NCBI GenBank assembly: GCA_017305815.1
Contig: JAFKJZ010000532.1
Location: 1 to 10,903, forward strand
Direction: 5' to 3'
Length of the DNA: 10,903 bases
DNA from: Hyphomicrobiales bacterium
GTDB lineage: Bacteria; Pseudomonadota; Alphaproteobacteria; Rhizobiales; Kaistiaceae
Within the stretch, counting starts at the first letter, position 1. Each line of letters begins with the position of its first letter. Shown in pieces: positions 1 to 6,564 of this stretch. A model generated the notes under the pieces. It was given only the letters and a program-made list of their open reading frames with translations. It had not been told where the DNA came from and searched no databases. The position numbers and the translations under genes are program-made.

Positions 1-731
1 TGGTCGACCACCATGGCGCAGCGTTGTTCGCCGCCGGAATTCTCGCAGCCCTCCTGCGGCGCGAGCGCTCGAGCGAGGGTGGCCGCGTCGATGTCAGCCT
101 GCTCAATGCCGCGCTCGACCTGCAGATGGAATCGCTGGTCTGCTACATGAACGGGCCGGGCGACGATGACATACGCCAGACCGGTCGCATCTCCGGCTGG
201 TATTATGGCGCGCCCTACGGGATCTACGCGACGAGCGACAGCTTCATCGCTATCTCGCTCGGCACGATGGAGGCGATCGCCGAGGCGATCGACATTCCCG
301 AGGCCGAGCGCATCCCGAACAGCGAGGCCTATGCCCGGCGCGAGGAGGCGGCGGCGAGCATCGCGCGGGCGTTGAAGAAGGGCACTACCGAGACCTGGAG
401 CCGGATCTTCGCAGAGCGCGGCATCTGGCATTCGTCGGTGAATGACTACAGCCGCCTCGCCGAGGATCCGCAGGTCCTCCACAACGGCAATTTCGTCACC
501 GTTCCCGGCGCGACCGGCTCGCCCGTGACCCTGGTTGCGCATCCGGTCCGCTATGACGGCCAGGCGCCGGAGGTCCGGCTGCCGCCGCAGAAGCTGGGCG
601 CGCAGACCGCCGATATTCTCGCCGAGCTTGGTTACGACGAGGCCGCCATCGCCGCCTTGCTTCGCGACGGGGTCGTCGGCGGCGAATTCGACGTCGATGG
701 CGCGGCGCGGAGCGCTGTCGCCTCGGCCTGA
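1..731 (+). CDS. Class III (CaiB/BaiF) CoA transferase, C-terminal part
   Basis: The reading frame is open from base 3, so the gene enters from the left and only about its last 242 residues are present. The first visible residues, VDHHGAALFAAGILAALLRR, match the segment around the catalytic Asp of formyl-CoA transferase-like enzymes, which forms the aspartyl-CoA anhydride; that Asp is the codon at 6-8. Further family landmarks are SLLNAALDLQ, YYGAPYGIY, the block around EDPQV and HPVRYDG, and a C-terminal LGAQTADILAELGY. Enzymes of this family move CoA between carboxylic acids in the cytoplasm. The TTG at 24 is not the start, because homology continues upstream of it. The gene is clearly homologous to the minus-strand CoA transferase at the other end of the window. 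A MaoC hydratase follows 84 bases downstream, suggesting a shared acyl-CoA pathway. The family is near certain; the substrate is unknown. Confidence 0.93.
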   Translation, partial: VDHHGAALFAAGILAALLRRERSSEGGRVDVSLLNAALDLQMESLVCYMNGPGDDDIRQTGRISGWYYGAPYGIYATSDSFIAISLGTMEAIAEAIDIPEAERIPNSEAYARREEAAASIARALKKGTTETWSRIFAERGIWHSSVNDYSRLAEDPQVLHNGNFVTVPGATGSPVTLVAHPVRYDGQAPEVRLPPQKLGAQTADILAELGYDEAAIAALLRDGVVGGEFDVDGAARSAVASA

Positions 732-802
732 ACCACGCTCCACCGCGCGGCCCGCTGTCGGGTCGCCTTCCATTCTTCATAGGCACGGCCCGGAAACCGG
801 GC

Positions 803-808
803 AGGGGA
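803..808 (+). promoter_or_regulatory. Ribosome binding site of the MaoC gene
   Basis: AGGGGA lies 7 bases before the ATG at 816 and supports that start over the later in-frame ATGs at 822 and 831. Confidence 0.6.
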
Positions 809-815
809 TGAGACG

Positions 816-1280
816 ATGACGATGAAATCGATGCATGCGGAGATCGGCGACGCGGTCCGCTTTTCCAAGACGGTAAGCGAGGCGGATGTCTATCTCTATG
901 CCGGCATCACGGGCGACTTCTCGGGCAACCACGTCAACGAGGAGTTCATGAAGAAGTCCGTCTATGGCCACCGCATCGCCCATGGCGCGCTGACCATCGG
1001 CTTCATGTCCACCGCGTCGACCCTGATGATCGAGCGCAGCCTGTCGCAGGGCATCGACTCGACGCCGGTGTCGCTCGGCTATGACCGCGTGCGCTTCCTG
1101 GCTCCGGTCTTCTTCGGCGATACGGTGAACGTGACCTACACGATCAAGGAGGTCGACGAGGAGCGCCGCCGGACCCGTTCGCAGGTCGAGGTGCATAACC
1201 AGAACGGCATTCTGGTCGCCGTCGGCGAGCATCTGCTGAAATGGGTGAAGAACGAGGATTCCGAGCGCGAGGCTGCCTGA
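816..1280 (+). CDS. MaoC-family (R)-specific enoyl-CoA hydratase
   Basis: This is a single hot-dog-fold protein of 154 residues, the usual size for a one-domain MaoC/PhaJ-type hydratase. The family catalyses reversible addition of water to a trans-2-enoyl-CoA to give the (R)-3-hydroxyacyl-CoA. The hydratase-2 motif is present: TGDFSGNH at residues 32-39 supplies the catalytic pair Asp34 and His39 with the same four-residue spacing as in PhaJ, followed by RIAHGALT at 53-60. The motif has SGNHVN where many members have NPIHxD, so the acyl pocket may be unusual. An AGGGGA ribosome site at 803 fixes the start. It sits between a CoA transferase and a GMC oxidoreductase on the same strand, consistent with a transferase-then-hydratase pair acting on an unsaturated or branched carboxylic acid. 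The family is secure; the substrate is not known. Confidence 0.93.
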   Translation: MTMKSMHAEIGDAVRFSKTVSEADVYLYAGITGDFSGNHVNEEFMKKSVYGHRIAHGALTIGFMSTASTLMIERSLSQGIDSTPVSLGYDRVRFLAPVFFGDTVNVTYTIKEVDEERRRTRSQVEVHNQNGILVAVGEHLLKWVKNEDSEREAA

Positions 1281-1336
1281 GCGTTTCGGCACCAGCACCG
1301 CGGGCGGCTCCGGCCGGGAGGACCGCGGGCAGGATC

Positions 1337-1344
1337 GGGAGGAA
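1337..1344 (+). promoter_or_regulatory. Strong ribosome binding site of the GMC oxidoreductase
   Basis: GGGAGGAA ends 6 bases before the ATG at 1351. It is a near-ideal Shine-Dalgarno sequence and fixes the start. Confidence 0.7.
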
Positions 1345-1350
1345 GAGACT

Positions 1351-2958
1351 ATGACCGACTATGTGATCGTGGGCGCGGGCTCGGCGGGGTGCGTGCTCGC
1401 CAACCGGCTGAGCGCGGATCCCTCCATCAGCGTCGTGCTGCTGGAGGCGGGCGGGCGCGACCGCAATCCGTTCATCCACATGCCGGCCGGCTACCGCCAG
1501 CTCATGATATCGGGCGCGGTCGACTGGGGCTACCAGACGGTGCCGCAGAAGCATTGTCATGGCCGCTCGTTTCATTGGCCGCGCGGCAAGGTTCTCGGCG
1601 GTTCGAGCTCGGTCAACGGCATGGTCTATATCCGCGGCCACGCCTCCGATTATGACGGCTGGGCGCAGATGGGCAATCGCGGCTGGTCCTATTCGGACGT
1701 GCTGCCCTATTTCAAGCGCGCCGAGAGCTGGGAACTCGGCGAGGACGAGTTCCACGGCGGTAGCGGTCCGCTTCATACGACGCGTGTTCACGAATTCCAT
1801 CCGCTGGCGCGGGCCTGGCTGGAAGCGGGCGTGCAGGCCGGCTATCCTCGCAATCCCGACGTCAATGCGTCGAGCCAGGAGGGCTTCGGCCCTCTCGACA
1901 GCACCATCAAGAACGGCCGCCGCGCCAGCACGGCCTATTGCTATCTGAAGCCAGCACTGGCGCGGCCCAACCTCAAGGTGATCACCCGCGCGCTTGCCTC
2001 GCGCGTCATCATCGAAGGCGGTCGCGCGGTCGGTGTCGAGTATGTCCGCAACGGCCGTACCGAAGTGGTGCGCGCCGATGCCGAGGTGATCCTGGCCGGT
2101 GGCGCGATCAACTCGCCGCAGCTCCTGCAGCTTTCCGGCGTCGGTGACGGCGACCATCTGCGCTCGGTCGGGATTCGCGCCGTGCATGAGCTCCCGGGCG
2201 TCGGTCAGAACCTCTCCGACCATGTCGCGACCGAGATCCAGCAGCAATGCACCCAGCCGATCTCGCTCCTGCGGGAATTGAAGCCACTGAACGTCGCCAA
2301 GTCGCTTGTGCGCTACGCGCTGACCCGCGGCGGTCCGGTCGCCCATCCTGGCATTCAGGCCGTTGGCTTCGTCAAGTCTCGGCCGGAGCTGGTCGCTCCG
2401 GATATCCAGTACCATTTCATCATGATCATGTATGGCGAGCACGGGCGGAAGCTGCACGAGCTGCATGGCTACCAGCCGCTGATCAACGTGCAGCGTCCGG
2501 AGAGTGTCGGCACGGTGCTGATCCGCTCCAGTGATCCTACCCGGCATCCGGAGATCGATCCGAACTATCTGGCCTCCGAGGAGGATGTGCGCGTGCTGCG
2601 CGATGGCATCAAGATCTGCCGGGATGTCCTGGGCCAGAAAGCCTTTGATAGTTATCGCGGGGCCGAAATTTCCCCTGGACGTGACGTCAGGACAGATGCT
2701 CAGATCGATGACTATGTGCGTCATTCGGCGCACACGCAGTACCATCCCGTGGGGACATGCAAGATGGGGGTGGACTCGAAGGCCGTAGTCGATACCAATC
2801 TGAAGGTCCACGGGTTGGCGGGTCTGAGGGTGATCGATGCTTCGATCATGCCGAAGATGGTAAGTGCGAATACTAATGCCGCGACGATCATGATCGCCGA
2901 GAAGGGCGCGGACATGATACTCCGGCAAGGCACGGACTACGCGGAAAGCGTGGCCTGA
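1351..2958 (+). CDS. GMC-family FAD-dependent oxidoreductase (choline/alcohol dehydrogenase type)
   Basis: The 535-residue protein has full family length. Its N-terminus carries the FAD dinucleotide-binding motif VGAGSAG at residues 7-13, with the ribose-binding acidic residue in LLEAGG shortly after. GMC signature 1 starts at about residue 79 (GKVLGGSSSVNG), and signature 2 (GGAINSPQLLQLSGVG) covers 250-265. The active-site His is His465 in HPVGTCKMG, and the second catalytic position lies in the NTN at 507-509. Family members oxidise primary or secondary alcohols or sugars, passing electrons to oxygen or to an acceptor; oxidase and dehydrogenase cannot be separated here. There is no signal peptide, so the enzyme is probably cytoplasmic. 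It lies 70 bases after the MaoC gene and 92 bases before a sugar-binding protein. The last 300 bases are lower in GC (about 57% by hand count) than the rest. The family call is very safe; the substrate is unknown. Confidence 0.95.
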   Translation: MTDYVIVGAGSAGCVLANRLSADPSISVVLLEAGGRDRNPFIHMPAGYRQLMISGAVDWGYQTVPQKHCHGRSFHWPRGKVLGGSSSVNGMVYIRGHASDYDGWAQMGNRGWSYSDVLPYFKRAESWELGEDEFHGGSGPLHTTRVHEFHPLARAWLEAGVQAGYPRNPDVNASSQEGFGPLDSTIKNGRRASTAYCYLKPALARPNLKVITRALASRVIIEGGRAVGVEYVRNGRTEVVRADAEVILAGGAINSPQLLQLSGVGDGDHLRSVGIRAVHELPGVGQNLSDHVATEIQQQCTQPISLLRELKPLNVAKSLVRYALTRGGPVAHPGIQAVGFVKSRPELVAPDIQYHFIMIMYGEHGRKLHELHGYQPLINVQRPESVGTVLIRSSDPTRHPEIDPNYLASEEDVRVLRDGIKICRDVLGQKAFDSYRGAEISPGRDVRTDAQIDDYVRHSAHTQYHPVGTCKMGVDSKAVVDTNLKVHGLAGLRVIDASIMPKMVSANTNAATIMIAEKGADMILRQGTDYAESVA

Positions 2959-2970
2959 AGTGGGGAATGG

Positions 2971-2995
2971 GGAGCCCTTTGGGAGAGGGGCTTCC
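2971..2995 (+). other. Possible stem-loop after the GMC oxidoreductase
   Basis: GGAGCCC (2971-2977) can pair with GGGCTTCC (2988-2995) with one bulged base across a 10-base loop. No T-run follows, so it is not a classical terminator. It may slow decay or partly end transcription between the enzyme genes and the transporter genes. It could also be chance in GC-rich DNA. Confidence 0.3.
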
Positions 2996-3012
2996 GTCAG
3001 AGGATGCGGAGA

Positions 3013-3037
3013 TCGGACCCCGCGCAAACCGGTCCGA
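3013..3037 (+). promoter_or_regulatory. Inverted repeat in the leader of the binding-protein gene
   Basis: TCGGACC (3013-3019) and GGTCCGA (3031-3037) form a perfect 7-base stem with an 11-base loop. The stem ends exactly where the GGGAGGA ribosome site (3038-3044) begins, so the site is left unpaired. The right arm overlaps AAACCGGTCC, which partly resembles a LacI-family operator with a central CCGG. The role could be mRNA stabilisation, translation control or operator; the sequence does not decide. Confidence 0.3.
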
Positions 3038-3044
3038 GGGAGGA
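3038..3044 (+). promoter_or_regulatory. Ribosome binding site deciding the binding-protein start
   Basis: GGGAGGA ends 6 bases before the ATG at 3051. It selects this ATG over the upstream in-frame ATG at 2967, which would bury the signal peptide behind 28 residues. Confidence 0.75.
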
Positions 3045-3050
3045 ACTGAA

Positions 3051-4031
3051 ATGATCAATCGTCGTTCGTTGCTGCAGATCGCCGCCGGTGGAGCCGCCAT
3101 TGGAGCCTTCGGTCTGCGCCCCGCCTACGCGAATATGCCGAAGCTGAAGGAGAAGGACACCTACAAGATCGGCTTCGCCCAGACCGAGAGCAACAACCCC
3201 TGGCGCCTGCAGCAGACCAAGAGCATGCAGGACGAGGCCAAGAAGCGCGGCTGGCAGCTGGTCTATACCGACGCCGCCGGTTCGGCTGCCAAGCAGGTCG
3301 CCGACGTGCGCTCGATGATCGCCCAGAAGGTCGATGTCATCCTGCTCGCCCCGCGTGAAGAGCGCCCGCTGATTCCGGCCGTCATGGAAGCCAAGAAGGC
3401 CGGCATTCCGCTGTTCCTGATCGACCGTGGCGTCGATCCGAGCCTCGCCAAGGGCGGCGAAGACTACGTCGCCTTCATTGGCTCGGACTTCGTCGAGGAA
3501 GGCCGCCTGGCCGCCGAGGCGCTGGTCAAGGCCGTCGACGGCAAGGCCAAGATCATCGAGCTGGTCGGAACCGTCGGTTCGTCGCCCGCCAACGACCGCG
3601 CCAAGGGCTTCGCAGACTACATCAAGGACCATCCGGGCATGGAAGTGATCGCCTCGCAGTCCGGCGACTTCGCCCGCGACAAGGGGCGCCAGGTCTTCGA
3701 GACGCTGTATCAGGCGCATCCCGAGGCGACGGCGCTTTATTCGCACAACGACGAAATGACGATGGGCGCCATCGCCGCGATGGAAGCGGCCGGCAAGGTT
3801 CCGGGCAAGGACCTGATCATCGCCTCGATCGATGGCACCAAGGACGCCGCCCAGGCGCTGCAGGACGGCAAGGTCGTCGTCGTCGTCGAATGCAACCCGA
3901 ACTTCGGTCCGGCCGCCTTTGATGCCGTCGTCAAGTACAGCAAGGGCGAGGCCGTGGCGCCGCGCCTGGTCAACAAGGACCGCGTCTTCACCAAGGACAA
4001 CGTCGCGGCCTATCTGCCCGAGGCTTACTGA
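3051..4031 (+). CDS. ytfQ: Sugar ABC transporter substrate-binding protein, YtfQ-like
   Basis: A 326-residue periplasmic binding protein of the ribose/galactofuranose type (Peripla_BP_4 fold). It captures a sugar in the periplasm and delivers it to the permeases. Residues 1-27 are an export signal with a twin-arginine-like NRRSLLQ (residues 3-9), a hydrophobic stretch and AYA before the likely cleavage at 27/28, so Tat export is probable. The mature part starts with YKIGFAQTESNNPWR. It continues with blocks that I recognise from E. coli YtfQ: AQKVDVILLAP, QSGDFARDKG, SHNDEMTMGAI, ASIDG and GPAFDAVVKY-like text near the end (here GPAAFDAVVKY). The strong ribosome site and the signal peptide choose the 3051 start. 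It is followed by a very stable hairpin and then the ATPase gene, as expected for a protein needed in excess. Galactofuranose is the known E. coli ligand, but a different furanose or sugar alcohol is possible here. Confidence 0.93.
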   Translation: MINRRSLLQIAAGGAAIGAFGLRPAYANMPKLKEKDTYKIGFAQTESNNPWRLQQTKSMQDEAKKRGWQLVYTDAAGSAAKQVADVRSMIAQKVDVILLAPREERPLIPAVMEAKKAGIPLFLIDRGVDPSLAKGGEDYVAFIGSDFVEEGRLAAEALVKAVDGKAKIIELVGTVGSSPANDRAKGFADYIKDHPGMEVIASQSGDFARDKGRQVFETLYQAHPEATALYSHNDEMTMGAIAAMEAAGKVPGKDLIIASIDGTKDAAQALQDGKVVVVVECNPNFGPAAFDAVVKYSKGEAVAPRLVNKDRVFTKDNVAAYLPEAY

Positions 4032-4039
4032 GCCTTGCA

Positions 4040-4063
4040 GGCGGGCGCCCTGGGGCGCCCGCC
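4040..4063 (+). terminator. Very stable intercistronic hairpin after the binding-protein gene
   Basis: An 11-base perfect inverted repeat (left arm 4040-4050, right arm 4053-4063) of almost pure G and C surrounds the dinucleotide TG; in RNA the closing pair would open to give a small loop. It starts 8 bases after the binding-protein stop codon. No T-run follows, so complete termination is unlikely. By analogy with known binding-protein operons, it probably blocks 3' exonucleases and lets only part of transcription reach the ATPase and permease genes. Confidence 0.65.
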
Positions 4064-4142
4064 GATCCGGCCCAGACCATTCCTTGCGACAGTCGCTGCC
4101 GGCCATCGGCGGCGGCTGCCGTCAGCTACGAGACAGTCGTCC

Positions 4143-5672
4143 ATGGCTACCGCAGAACCATTTCTGTCGATGCAAGGCATCGACAAGTCCTTCGGCAATG
4201 TTCCCGCCCTGACCGGCGCATCGCTGGAAGTGCGCGAAGGCGAGGTGATGGCCCTGATCGGCCAGAACGGCGCCGGCAAGTCCACCATGATCAAGGTCTT
4301 GAACGGCTTCTGCCGCAAGGACGCCGGCACGATCACCTTCAATGGCGCGCCCTGGTCGGCGTCCTCGCCGGAGATGGCCCAGCGCGGCGGCATTTCGACG
4401 ATCTTCCAGGAAATCAACCTCATTCCCTTCCGCACCGTGACCGAGAACATCTATCTCGGCCGCGAGCTCAAGAACCGCATCGGCCTGCTCGACCTCAAGC
4501 GGATGCATGACGGCGCGCGGAAGCTGCTGGCCGAGTTCGACGTCGATGTGGACGTGCGCCGGCCGCTCGGCGAATTCTCCACCGCAATCCAGCAGATGGT
4601 CGCCATCGCCCGTGCCGTCTCGTTCGAGGCCCGGCTGGTGATCATGGACGAGCCGACCTCCTCGCTCGACGAGACCGAGGTTGCCGTGCTGTTCGAGACC
4701 ATTCGCCGTCTCAAGGCAAAGCGGGTCGCCGTCGTCTTCGTCAGTCACAAGCTGGACGAGCTCTACGCCGTCTGTGACCGCGTCACCGTCATGCGCGACG
4801 GGCGCACGGTGGCGGTCTCGTCGATGGCGGACATGTCCAAGCTGCAACTGGTCGCCACCATGCTCGGCCGCGATCTCGCGGAAGTGCGCCGCGCCGGCGC
4901 GACGGCCTTCACCGAGGGGACGCGCGCGATCGGCGAGGAACTGCTTTCGGTTCAGGATGTGGCCGTCGGCCGCCGCGTGCATGATGCGAGCCTTTCGGTT
5001 CGCCGCGGCGAGATCGTCGGCCTCGCCGGCCTGCTCGGCGCCGGCCGCACCGAAACCGCGCGCGCGATCTATGGCGCGAGCCCGCACGAGAAGGGCGAGA
5101 TCCGCCTGCTCGGCAAGAAGACCGATTTCACCGAGCCGGCGGACGCCATCCGCGCCGGCATCGGCTTCTGTTCCGAGGACCGCAAGCACGAGGGCATCAT
5201 CCCCGGCATGTCGGTGCGCGAGAACCTGACGCTGGCCCTGCTGCCGGCGCTCGCCCGCGCCGGCATCGTCGACGAGGCGCGCCAGCGCGAAATCGTGCTG
5301 CGCTTCATCAAGGAGATCGGCATCAAGTGCTCGAGCCCCGAGCAGAAGATCCGCGAACTCTCGGGCGGCAACCAGCAGAAGGTGCTGCTGGCGCGCTGGC
5401 TCTGCATGAACCCGAAGCTCCTGATCCTGGATGAACCGACGCGCGGCATCGACGTCGGCGCCAAGGCCGAGATCCAGCGTTTGATCCGCAAGCTCGCGGA
5501 TGACGGGCTGGGCGTGCTGATGATTTCGTCCGAAATCGAAGAAATCGTCGAGGGCGCCGATCGCGTCTTCGTCCTGCGTGATGGCCGCACCACCGTCGAA
5601 CTCGACGGCGAGGCGATCACCGAGCCCGCCGTGATGGGGGCAATGGCCCACGGACATGGAGACGCCGTATGA
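4143..5672 (+). CDS. ytfR: Sugar ABC transporter ATP-binding protein with two ATPase domains, YtfR/RbsA-like
   Basis: The 509-residue protein has two fused ABC domains, the standard length for RbsA/MglA/YtfR proteins that power sugar uptake at the inner membrane. Domain 1 has Walker A GQNGAGKST at 40-48 (Lys46), a signature region FSTAIQQM at about 145-152 that departs from LSGGQ as is common in this family, and Walker B VIMDEPTSSLD at 166-176. Domain 2 has a degenerate P-loop around GLLGAGRTE, with Arg302 where Lys would be, then a canonical LSGGNQQK at 406-413 and Walker B ILDEPTRGID at 428-437. This asymmetry is normal for the family. The ATG at 4143 starts the conserved text (the protein begins MATAEPFLSMQGIDKSFG). 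The TTG at 4035 would add 36 residues translated from the hairpin region. No strong ribosome site precedes it. Its stop overlaps the start of permease 1 as ATGA. Confidence 0.94.
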   Translation: MATAEPFLSMQGIDKSFGNVPALTGASLEVREGEVMALIGQNGAGKSTMIKVLNGFCRKDAGTITFNGAPWSASSPEMAQRGGISTIFQEINLIPFRTVTENIYLGRELKNRIGLLDLKRMHDGARKLLAEFDVDVDVRRPLGEFSTAIQQMVAIARAVSFEARLVIMDEPTSSLDETEVAVLFETIRRLKAKRVAVVFVSHKLDELYAVCDRVTVMRDGRTVAVSSMADMSKLQLVATMLGRDLAEVRRAGATAFTEGTRAIGEELLSVQDVAVGRRVHDASLSVRRGEIVGLAGLLGAGRTETARAIYGASPHEKGEIRLLGKKTDFTEPADAIRAGIGFCSEDRKHEGIIPGMSVRENLTLALLPALARAGIVDEARQREIVLRFIKEIGIKCSSPEQKIRELSGGNQQKVLLARWLCMNPKLLILDEPTRGIDVGAKAEIQRLIRKLADDGLGVLMISSEIEEIVEGADRVFVLRDGRTTVELDGEAITEPAVMGAMAHGHGDAV

Positions 5673-6523
5673 GTTCCGCCCTCGAAAACGCACCGGCGCC
5701 GGTGCCGGGAAGCGTCGGCACTCCGCGGCGCGCGGGGCTCGCCTCGATTCTCTCGCGCCGGCATGTCGGCACGATCGCGGCGCTGATCGCGCTGCTCGTC
5801 TTCAATTTCCTGTTCACGCCGCACTTCGCCACCATGCAGACGCTGTCGGTGAACCTGACGCAGGTCTGCGTCATCGTCATCGTCGGCGTCGGTATGACGA
5901 TGGTCATCGCCACCGGCGGCATCGACCTCTCGGTCGGTTCGATCATGGCGATCGCCGGGGCGTTCGCACCGCAGATCTTCCAGGGCATGCTGTTCCCGGT
6001 GCCCAATCTCTACGTCGGCATCGCGCTCGGCATCATCCTGCCGGTGATCCTCGCCGGCTGCTTCGGCCTGTTCAACGGCTGGCTGGTTGCGAATGTCCGC
6101 GTGCAGCCGATCATCGCGACGCTGATCCTCTTCATCGCCGGTCGCGGTATCGCGCAGGTCTGGACCAATGGCGACCTGCAGGTCTTCAAGGTTCCTGAAT
6201 TCCAGCAGATCGCCATTGGCCGTGTGTTCGGTGTGCCGTTCCAGGTCTGGATCATGCTGGCGCTCGTGCTGCTTTCGGCCTGGGCGCTGCAGCGGACGGT
6301 GTTCGGGCGCCAGGTGCTGGCGGTCGGCGGCAACGAGCAGGCGGCCTGGCTCGCCGGCATCCCGGTTCGCCACGTCAAGCGCCTCGTTTATGTCATCTCC
6401 GGCGTCTGCAGCGGCATTGCCGGCCTCATCGTCATCGCGATGAACTCGGCCGCCGACGCCCACCTGATCGGCATGGGCATCGAGCTGGACGTGATCGCGG
6501 CGGTCGCGGTCAGGCCGGGCTGA
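5669..6523 (+). CDS. ytfT: Sugar ABC transporter permease, YtfT/RbsC-like, truncated by a deletion and frameshift
   Basis: A membrane permease of the ribose-type family, starting in an ATGA overlap with the ATPase gene, with GGAG 7 bases upstream. Residues 34-48 form the first membrane segment. The hallmark TGGIDLSVGS is at 82-91, and the cytoplasmic FGRQVLAVGGNEQAAWLAGI at 212-231 is the expected ATPase-contact region. Relatives run to about 320-340 residues, but here the frame stops after 284. The conserved ELDVIAAVAV (272-281), which in relatives leads into a Gly-Gly-Thr-x-Leu-x-Gly-Gly block and the final membrane helices, is followed only by RPG and a stop. The true C-terminus lies just downstream in another frame (see the remnant at 6511-6564). 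About 45-50 residues are missing, judged against permease 2 and the family pattern. As written, the protein lacks its last membrane segments and is probably not functional. A sequence or assembly error is the main alternative. Confidence 0.88.
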   Translation: MSSALENAPAPVPGSVGTPRRAGLASILSRRHVGTIAALIALLVFNFLFTPHFATMQTLSVNLTQVCVIVIVGVGMTMVIATGGIDLSVGSIMAIAGAFAPQIFQGMLFPVPNLYVGIALGIILPVILAGCFGLFNGWLVANVRVQPIIATLILFIAGRGIAQVWTNGDLQVFKVPEFQQIAIGRVFGVPFQVWIMLALVLLSAWALQRTVFGRQVLAVGGNEQAAWLAGIPVRHVKRLVYVISGVCSGIAGLIVIAMNSAADAHLIGMGIELDVIAAVAVRPG

Positions 6524-6564
6524 TCGTTCTCGCCGTCTGGCTGCAAAGGCAGGATCGCGCCTAA
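6511..6564 (+). pseudogene. Out-of-frame C-terminal remnant of permease 1
   Basis: Read in the frame beginning at 6511, the DNA gives QAGLIVLAVWLQRQDRA followed by TAA at 6562-6564. This is the typical end of a sugar permease (a hydrophobic helix, then a short basic tail). It aligns with RGAFLLVVVILQSRLTR at the end of permease 2. The TAA overlaps the ATG of permease 2 as TAATG, the usual coupling of adjacent permease genes. The remnant therefore marks the original end of the ytfT-like gene, separated from its body by a deletion whose length is not a multiple of three. Confidence 0.8.

Noticed and set aside
1297..1330. Direct repeat ACCGCGGGC at 1297-1305 and 1322-1330 before the GMC gene
   Set aside because: Short and made of common GC-rich words; no supporting context for a regulatory site.
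1144..3027. Long minus-strand open frame of 627 codons opposite the GMC oxidoreductase
   Set aside because: It is antisense to a gene with clear FAD and active-site motifs. Its translation is rich in Arg, His, Asp and Ala with no recognisable domain, typical of shadow frames in high-GC DNA.
2967..3050. Upstream ATG extension of the binding protein by 28 residues
   Set aside because: It would place a non-hydrophobic segment before the twin-arginine-type signal. A strong ribosome site serves the ATG at 3051.
4088..4139. Direct repeat GACAGTCG at 4088-4095 and 4132-4139 before the ATPase gene
   Set aside because: Only 8 bases, two copies, with no symmetry and no matching copies before other genes; likely chance.
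5011..5052. Degenerate P-loop in the second ATPase domain as a possible inactivating mutation
   Set aside because: Replacement of the P-loop Lys (here Arg302) in the second domain is normal for RbsA/MglA/YtfR proteins, so it is not a sign of decay.
4122..5693. Minus-strand open frame of 523 codons opposite the ATPase gene
   Set aside because: Antisense to intact Walker and signature motifs, with no domain of its own.
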